This document shows positions 13,640 through 17,682 of a DNA stretch of 17,682 nt, piece by piece. Numbering within the stretch: position 1 is the stretch's first letter; each line of letters starts with the position of its first letter. This DNA is from Candidatus Dojkabacteria bacterium (GTDB taxonomy: Bacteria; Patescibacteriota; Dojkabacteria; SC72; JAHDCA01): positions 3,224-20,905 of the forward strand of contig JAHDCA010000009.1 in the NCBI GenBank assembly GCA_020630115.1, given 5' to 3'. The notes under the pieces are model-generated. The model made no database searches, was not told the origin of the DNA, and saw nothing but the letters and a program-made list of their open reading frames with translations. Both the position numbers and the translations under genes were made by a program.

Positions 13640-15256
13640 CTTCATCTGACTTATCTCACTTTTAGTCTTTTTAAATGGCAAGAAGTGTTTTTGAGAAATT
13701 TCCTTGAGAATTGGTAAATGTAAGACTTTTGAGAGATAAATGTTTTGAGTATTAAGTTTGTTAGAAAGTCTATAAACCCTAGGGAACTCTTTTAACCAGA
13801 AAGCCTGTCTGATCTTCGTAAGATCTTTAAGATTAATTATTCTATAATTAACAAAGGTTGTGATTCCTTGGTCTATATCGAGTTCAAGGTCATGACAATC
13901 ATCATTAAGCTGATCCAACTTACATATATTTAACAGGTACTTGGTGAAATGCCCTCTCATAGTCTTTGATAATGAAGAATTAAACTCTAGATACTTAGTG
14001 AATTGGTCAATTAGAAGAAAATTTCTTTTGTCGATATAAGCTGTACCTAACTTCTCGTATACTCTTTTGGAGTTTAGATTATCTTTCTCATACTGATAAT
14101 GGTTAAGAATTTCGTTTGGATCAAAGATAATTTCGAACTTGGAGTTATGATTGAAATCCTCGATAGCTTTATTTATGTAACTGAATCTTTGTTTTGACTG
14201 ACCCACTGTATCTATTTCATCATCGTAAGCCTTAACAAATTTGTAAATCAATTTGAGTAATTTTATGTATCTGCTATGTAATTGCCTATCGTGGATTTCA
14301 AATGATGATGATACTATTTGATCAATTATCTCGACCCTGTCTAGTTCCTGAATACTTTCTGCAATATCTTTTTCTTCTCGAAGTATCTCAATCCCCCATG
14401 CAACTTTTGCATAATACGAATAAGTTAAGGAATTATTGAAGTCTTTACATATCGCTATCGATTCATCATTTCTAAGCTCTCTAAGAAGCCAATTTAGCTG
14501 GTCTATCTCAATCTTTTTATCAAGGTATCTTTGAATAATTAGAAATAAGAACTTATCAGTAATTTCTAGTCGATTAAAATCTTTCCCATTTATGAAACTT
14601 TTACATGTATCGATTAAGTCTTTATCATTGCTTATATACGCTGCTCTTGTAAGATTCCAATAGAAGAAAAATTCACCTTTGTAGTAAGGGGAAATCGTAT
14701 TTTTATCCTCAACACACTTTCGTAGATAGCTTCTCAGAGTCGGCATCTCTATATCAAACTTATTGAACATGTAAAACAAGTGAGCATTTACAACAGGATC
14801 TATATCTTTCCATTGGTCATCACTGATGTACCAAGTTCTGTATGGGCCACCAGGTTTAGCTTCAAGGTTAATCAAGTTCAATACGTATGTAGGGTCAACG
14901 TTTAGAATATGAGTCTTTAATGAGCTTAGAACAATTGCTGTGTCATCTACATCATCAGGTACTAACTGATCTTTAGGGATCGGTTTAAGTTTTGAAAAGT
15001 AATTAAATGCTTTTCTTTCACTACCCTCTTCAAGTAGCTTAGTGACTAGTTCTTCTTTTGCTAGTAGTTTTACTTGACCTTCGTCAAGCGCGTGTAATAC
15101 CATAGCTACCGGAAAGAGAACAAAGATCTCTTTAGAGGATTTACTATTCTTTTGGTCTACTTTGCATATATCCAGGTAACTAGCCCTTTTGACTTTCTGC
15201 AAAAGAGCTTCTCTCATCTTTAAAATCTTTAGTCTCGTATCATGTGTTTGACTCAC
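13619..15256 (-). CDS. Terpenoid synthase-like protein with class II and class I Asp-rich motifs
   Basis: The 545-aa protein is all-helical in appearance. The N-terminal half contains PDDVDDTAIVL (100-110) with D102-V-D-D105, the DxDD(T) catalytic motif of class II terpene cyclases. It is followed by GGPYRTW (136-142), WKDIDPVVNAHLFYMF (149-164) and SPYYKGEFFFYW (189-200), which fit an alpha/alpha toroid. The C-terminal half has AYDDEID (D345, D346, D349) and QLNDDCHDLELD (D452, D453, D456), placed like the two DDxxD motifs of class I prenyl/terpene synthases. Together this resembles a bifunctional diterpene-synthase layout; substrate and product are unknown. The start is GTG at 15256, 18 bases after the propeller gene; ATG at residue 14 is an alternative. 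The cytoplasmic location is inferred from the lack of a signal peptide. Confidence 0.65.
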   Translation of the reverse strand: MSQTHDTRLKILKMREALLQKVKRASYLDICKVDQKNSKSSKEIFVLFPVAMVLHALDEGQVKLLAKEELVTKLLEEGSERKAFNYFSKLKPIPKDQLVPDDVDDTAIVLSSLKTHILNVDPTYVLNLINLEAKPGGPYRTWYISDDQWKDIDPVVNAHLFYMFNKFDIEMPTLRSYLRKCVEDKNTISPYYKGEFFFYWNLTRAAYISNDKDLIDTCKSFINGKDFNRLEITDKFLFLIIQRYLDKKIEIDQLNWLLRELRNDESIAICKDFNNSLTYSYYAKVAWGIEILREEKDIAESIQELDRVEIIDQIVSSSFEIHDRQLHSRYIKLLKLIYKFVKAYDDEIDTVGQSKQRFSYINKAIEDFNHNSKFEIIFDPNEILNHYQYEKDNLNSKRVYEKLGTAYIDKRNFLLIDQFTKYLEFNSSLSKTMRGHFTKYLLNICKLDQLNDDCHDLELDIDQGITTFVNYRIINLKDLTKIRQAFWLKEFPRVYRLSNKLNTQNIYLSKVLHLPILKEISQKHFLPFKKTKSEISQMKLIIKSL

Positions 15257-15274
15257 TGAGTATCTTTATACTTA

Positions 15275-17437
15275 TTAGAAGTTAATACTTTGGATTTCTG
15301 TCCATTTATCAGAGTTGTAGGATACAACGCCTTTGGAACTGAAGAAATAAAATACATCATCAATAAATGCTGCTCTATCGATCTCTTCATTCCATGACCA
15401 TCTATCTTGGTACCCAGAAAGTTTATGAACAATTGATAGGTTGTTTTGGGCATAGCTCATCACAAAAGCTTCATCCCAGGACGGTATGAAGAAAATCTCT
15501 TTATCCCTGTCTATCGTGAAAGCTTTATGGTTATCTTGAATTTCACTACTAACCCCATCGATTATGTAATTATCAAGCTCGATAGGGTTTTCTGGATCTG
15601 AAACATCAAAGAGACTTGCTTTAAAATCCCAATCTTGATTACCTATTCCAAGTATAAGATCCTCACTTAATGGATGTAGATAAGTTGAAACCCCAGGTAT
15701 CTTCAGTTCACCTTTAAGTTCAGGGTTCTCTGGATCTGATAGGTCAAATACGAAGAATGGATCTATCTCTCTGAAGGTAACTACATAGCCTCTATCACCC
15801 ATAAATCTCGCACTAAATACTGACTCACCTTTACCTAAGTCTGAAACCTCAGATACATAATCTAGATCACTATTTAGAATCGTTAATTTATTGAATTGGT
15901 TGTCGCTAGTGCCTCTCCAACTATTGAACTGAGTATTATCAACTGTAGTAAATATACGTAAATGTTCATCAAAAAAATCTAATGAGAACTGATCATTGAT
16001 GTATCCGCTAACTTCACCGTAGTTACTAAGGGACAGGTCAACTGTATTAAGCGAAATGATTCCTGTCTTTGAGAACCGTTCAACATTATTAGATACGTAT
16101 TGTCTGTACTCGTTGCTGTAATTTTCATTATTTCCCCAATTTTCATCAATGCTTTGTTTTACTATACTTTGTAGTTCAATATACTTAGCTGAGTTCGAGA
16201 TACTTAGCTCATCGATCTCTATGGCATTATCTTTTAAGTCGCTTTCTAATGTTTCTGTTACAAAGCTAAAAAGGACTGAGTAAGCTGATTCTGAAATACT
16301 CATTGGGATGAAGATGTTATCAAAGGTAACAAGTGAATTTGATATCTGAGAATCACCATTTGTGAGGATGGAGAAAGTCCTCTCAATTTCGCCATTCTGG
16401 GCATCGATTAGCATATATATCGAGATTGAATTCGCTTGGTATTCGTGATCAATATAATTTATATCATCACAATTTACTGTTATTTCATTTGAGATCTTTA
16501 TTGGACAATTTTGATTCTCATATTCATAAACTGGAATCTCACCAATTATTAGTAAATGATCATCAATTAATCGAGAGTCTTGTATATAGAAGCTGTTGTT
16601 TAGATCTGTGATTTCCCAGTTAAGATTAGGATTTTTCGTATCTTGGACGTCAGTACTTGAAATATAATTATCACCAATGGAAAGGATCGAGCTTTCGTAT
16701 ATATAACCACCTTCCAATTTAAGCTGACCTAAAAGACTAATGTTTTCGGGGTTAGAGGTATCCAAAACAGCAGTTCTAGTTTGGTTATTATAAAAAGGCT
16801 CTGGTTCACTTATGAAGTCTATCTCGGCTTGTGTTCCTGTAGATTCTTCAAAGAAATCTTCTTGGAAAGGACCAAAGTTATCGTAATCTTCATAACTATA
16901 ATAAATTCTTTCTCGAGTGTTCTTCAAAGTATCGTATTCATCAATTCCCATAATCTGCGTATTAGTCACACTCGCTCCATCAATCTCATTGATGGGTAAA
17001 CTACCTTCCTTAGTAGTTGTATCAGCAGAAAAAGCTGTAGGCTGTGAAATCTCTCTTGCAGAGTCTAAGCTCTCATTTTCTACATTGAAGAGTAAACTTT
17101 CTTCCATGATGAAGCCATCATCGAGCATACCTATGCCATACCTGTTAAAGTCTTGATTGTTTCGTATGAAGTTTTGATATCCTTTATTGTCTGTGAACTG
17201 CTTTATCTGTGCCTCACCGTTATTAATTCCTACTGTTGTTTTTATAGCTGGGTCAACCTCATCGTTATTAGTAGAATCTTTATCTTTGTTATCATCATCA
17301 TCGCTAGTGATATTAAACCTACTCTTGAGGTCTGCAATAACCTCATCAGAGTTTCTAATGCTTAATACTGAAAGAGTAATTAATAGTAGTGAAAAGATCA
17401 CCGTTAAACTTAAAATTAAAACTGTTGTTCTCTTCAT
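15275..17437 (-). CDS. Membrane-anchored Beta_propel (PF09826-type) protein
   Basis: This 720-aa protein has an N-terminal signal anchor (about 5-26), then an Asp/Asn-rich linker (45-62, with a run of four Asp). The large extracellular part matches the 'secreted protein with C-terminal beta-propeller domain' family. TNTQIMGIDEYDTLK (159-172) corresponds to the family's entry motif, usually GVDEADIVKTDG, and is degenerate here. Later blocks are LGKGESVFSARFMGDRGYVVTF (534-555), PFFVFDLSDPENPELKGELKIPGVSTYLHP (560-589) and repeated DLSDPENP/DVSDPENP blade turns (565-572, 611-618). No catalytic residues are evident; the fold usually mediates binding. It precedes the terpenoid-synthase-like gene by 18 bases in the same direction, so both are likely co-transcribed. 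Confidence 0.88.
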   Translation of the reverse strand: MKRTTVLILSLTVIFSLLLITLSVLSIRNSDEVIADLKSRFNITSDDDDNKDKDSTNNDEVDPAIKTTVGINNGEAQIKQFTDNKGYQNFIRNNQDFNRYGIGMLDDGFIMEESLLFNVENESLDSAREISQPTAFSADTTTKEGSLPINEIDGASVTNTQIMGIDEYDTLKNTRERIYYSYEDYDNFGPFQEDFFEESTGTQAEIDFISEPEPFYNNQTRTAVLDTSNPENISLLGQLKLEGGYIYESSILSIGDNYISSTDVQDTKNPNLNWEITDLNNSFYIQDSRLIDDHLLIIGEIPVYEYENQNCPIKISNEITVNCDDINYIDHEYQANSISIYMLIDAQNGEIERTFSILTNGDSQISNSLVTFDNIFIPMSISESAYSVLFSFVTETLESDLKDNAIEIDELSISNSAKYIELQSIVKQSIDENWGNNENYSNEYRQYVSNNVERFSKTGIISLNTVDLSLSNYGEVSGYINDQFSLDFFDEHLRIFTTVDNTQFNSWRGTSDNQFNKLTILNSDLDYVSEVSDLGKGESVFSARFMGDRGYVVTFREIDPFFVFDLSDPENPELKGELKIPGVSTYLHPLSEDLILGIGNQDWDFKASLFDVSDPENPIELDNYIIDGVSSEIQDNHKAFTIDRDKEIFFIPSWDEAFVMSYAQNNLSIVHKLSGYQDRWSWNEEIDRAAFIDDVFYFFSSKGVVSYNSDKWTEIQSINF

Positions 17438-17552
17438 ATAAAGCTTACTTAATTTATCTAACTAATAAGTAGTTATTGGTTTACATTATTATTGCATAAA
17501 ATACTGTCACAAATACTTCAAATCTTATCTTATAAAGAAAAAGCTTTTAGAG

Positions 17553-17582
17553 TTAACGAATACATTTGCTTTAGGGTATAAT
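17553..17582 (+). promoter_or_regulatory. tRNA-Ser promoter
   Basis: TTAACG (17553-17558), an 18-bp spacer and a perfect TATAAT (17577-17582) precede the tRNA by 12 bases. The predicted start is within 5-6 bases of the mature 5' end, so the precursor leader is very short. The rest of 17438-17594 holds no gene. Confidence 0.65.
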
Positions 17583-17594
17583 CTTGAAGTTGAT

Positions 17595-17682
17595 GGAGGG
17601 GTGCCAGAGTGGTCGAATGGGCTCGCCTGGAACGCGAGTGTTCTCTAGGGAACCGCAGGTTCGAATCCTGTCTCCTCCGCCA
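17595..17682 (+). tRNA. tRNA-Ser (anticodon GGA)
   Basis: The 88-nt class II tRNA has a 7-bp acceptor stem GGAGGGG/CTCCTCC (one G-U pair), discriminator G and an encoded CCA at the window end. The anticodon stem CTCGC/GCGAG encloses the loop CTGGAAC, giving anticodon GGA (reads UCC and UCU). A long variable arm (GTTCTC...GGGAAC) and the T-arm GCAGG-TTCGAAT-CCTGT confirm a serine isoacceptor. It is transcribed toward the right edge from its own promoter. Confidence 0.96.

Noticed and set aside
15253..15453. Minus-strand 66-aa ORF overlapping the end of the propeller gene
   Set aside because: It lies in a different frame across the 3' end of the Beta_propel gene and has no domain-like features.
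1..17682. Alternative genetic code (UGA as Gly), known in some CPR lineages
   Set aside because: TGA terminates gatA, the 118-aa membrane gene and the terpenoid-synthase-like gene at sensible protein ends, and no gene needs UGA read-through.
1..17682. CRISPR array, insertion sequence or prophage
   Set aside because: I saw no regularly spaced repeats, no transposase-like protein and no terminal inverted repeats. The only tRNA is at the right edge, with no integrase beside it in the window.

Overview
This is an AT-rich window with standard stop-codon usage (TGA ends gatA and the gene at 5148-5504, so there is no UGA recoding). It carries the chromosomal replication origin and its usual neighbours. 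The very compact layout, near absence of Shine-Dalgarno sequences, short or absent 5' leaders, and protein families (the PH-like protein with two membrane spans, the O-antigen-ligase-like protein, the Beta_propel protein, the DxDD-type toroid protein) all suggest a Patescibacteria/CPR bacterium. A Dojkabacteria, Katanobacteria or Microgenomates relative is my guess; the lineage is inference and was not tested.

Layout, left to right. (1) 1-1053, minus: the N-terminal 351 residues of an anchored surface protein with a Gly/Pro tract, a cysteine-rich DUF4215-type repeat and a von Willebrand A domain, cut by the window edge. (2) 1139-5504, minus: a tight row of two small membrane-protein genes and then gatC-gatA-gatB, joined by TGATG, TAATG and ATGA overlaps. 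GatCAB is the tRNA-dependent amidotransferase. (3) 5576-6295, plus: a lone OmpR-type response regulator with a degenerate receiver domain. (4) 6321-9259, minus: dnaN and dnaA, separated by a 389-bp gap that has the anatomy of oriC: AT-rich stretch, five consecutive DnaA-trios, a GC spacer and a DnaA box, then more boxes up to the dnaA stop codon. A further perfect DnaA box lies in the dnaA promoter. (5) 9462-13639, plus: rpmH, rnpA, a SprT-like zincin gene, yidD, yidC, jag/khpB and an O-antigen ligase/polymerase-like gene. This is the classical rpmH-rnpA-yidD-yidC-jag cluster with an inserted metalloprotease-like gene. A 49-residue membrane microprotein is encoded on the opposite strand between the zincin and yidD. 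(6) 13619-17437, minus: a secreted Beta_propel protein followed by a 545-residue protein with the Asp-rich motifs of both class II (DVDD) and class I (DDEID and DDCHD) terpenoid synthases. (7) 17595-17682, plus: tRNA-Ser(GGA) with encoded CCA.

The gene polarity fits bidirectional replication from about 7.5-7.8 kb: most genes to the left run leftward and the housekeeping cluster to the right runs rightward. The response regulator, dnaA and the 13.6-17.4 kb pair run against the fork.

The most notable items are the candidate bifunctional terpenoid-synthase-like gene beside the propeller gene, the well-preserved unwinding module of oriC, an intrinsic terminator embedded in the coding sequence of the gene after jag, -10 hexamers placed 6-7 nt before the start codons of dnaA, yidC and gatC (leaderless mRNAs), and the short membrane ORF at 10517-10666.
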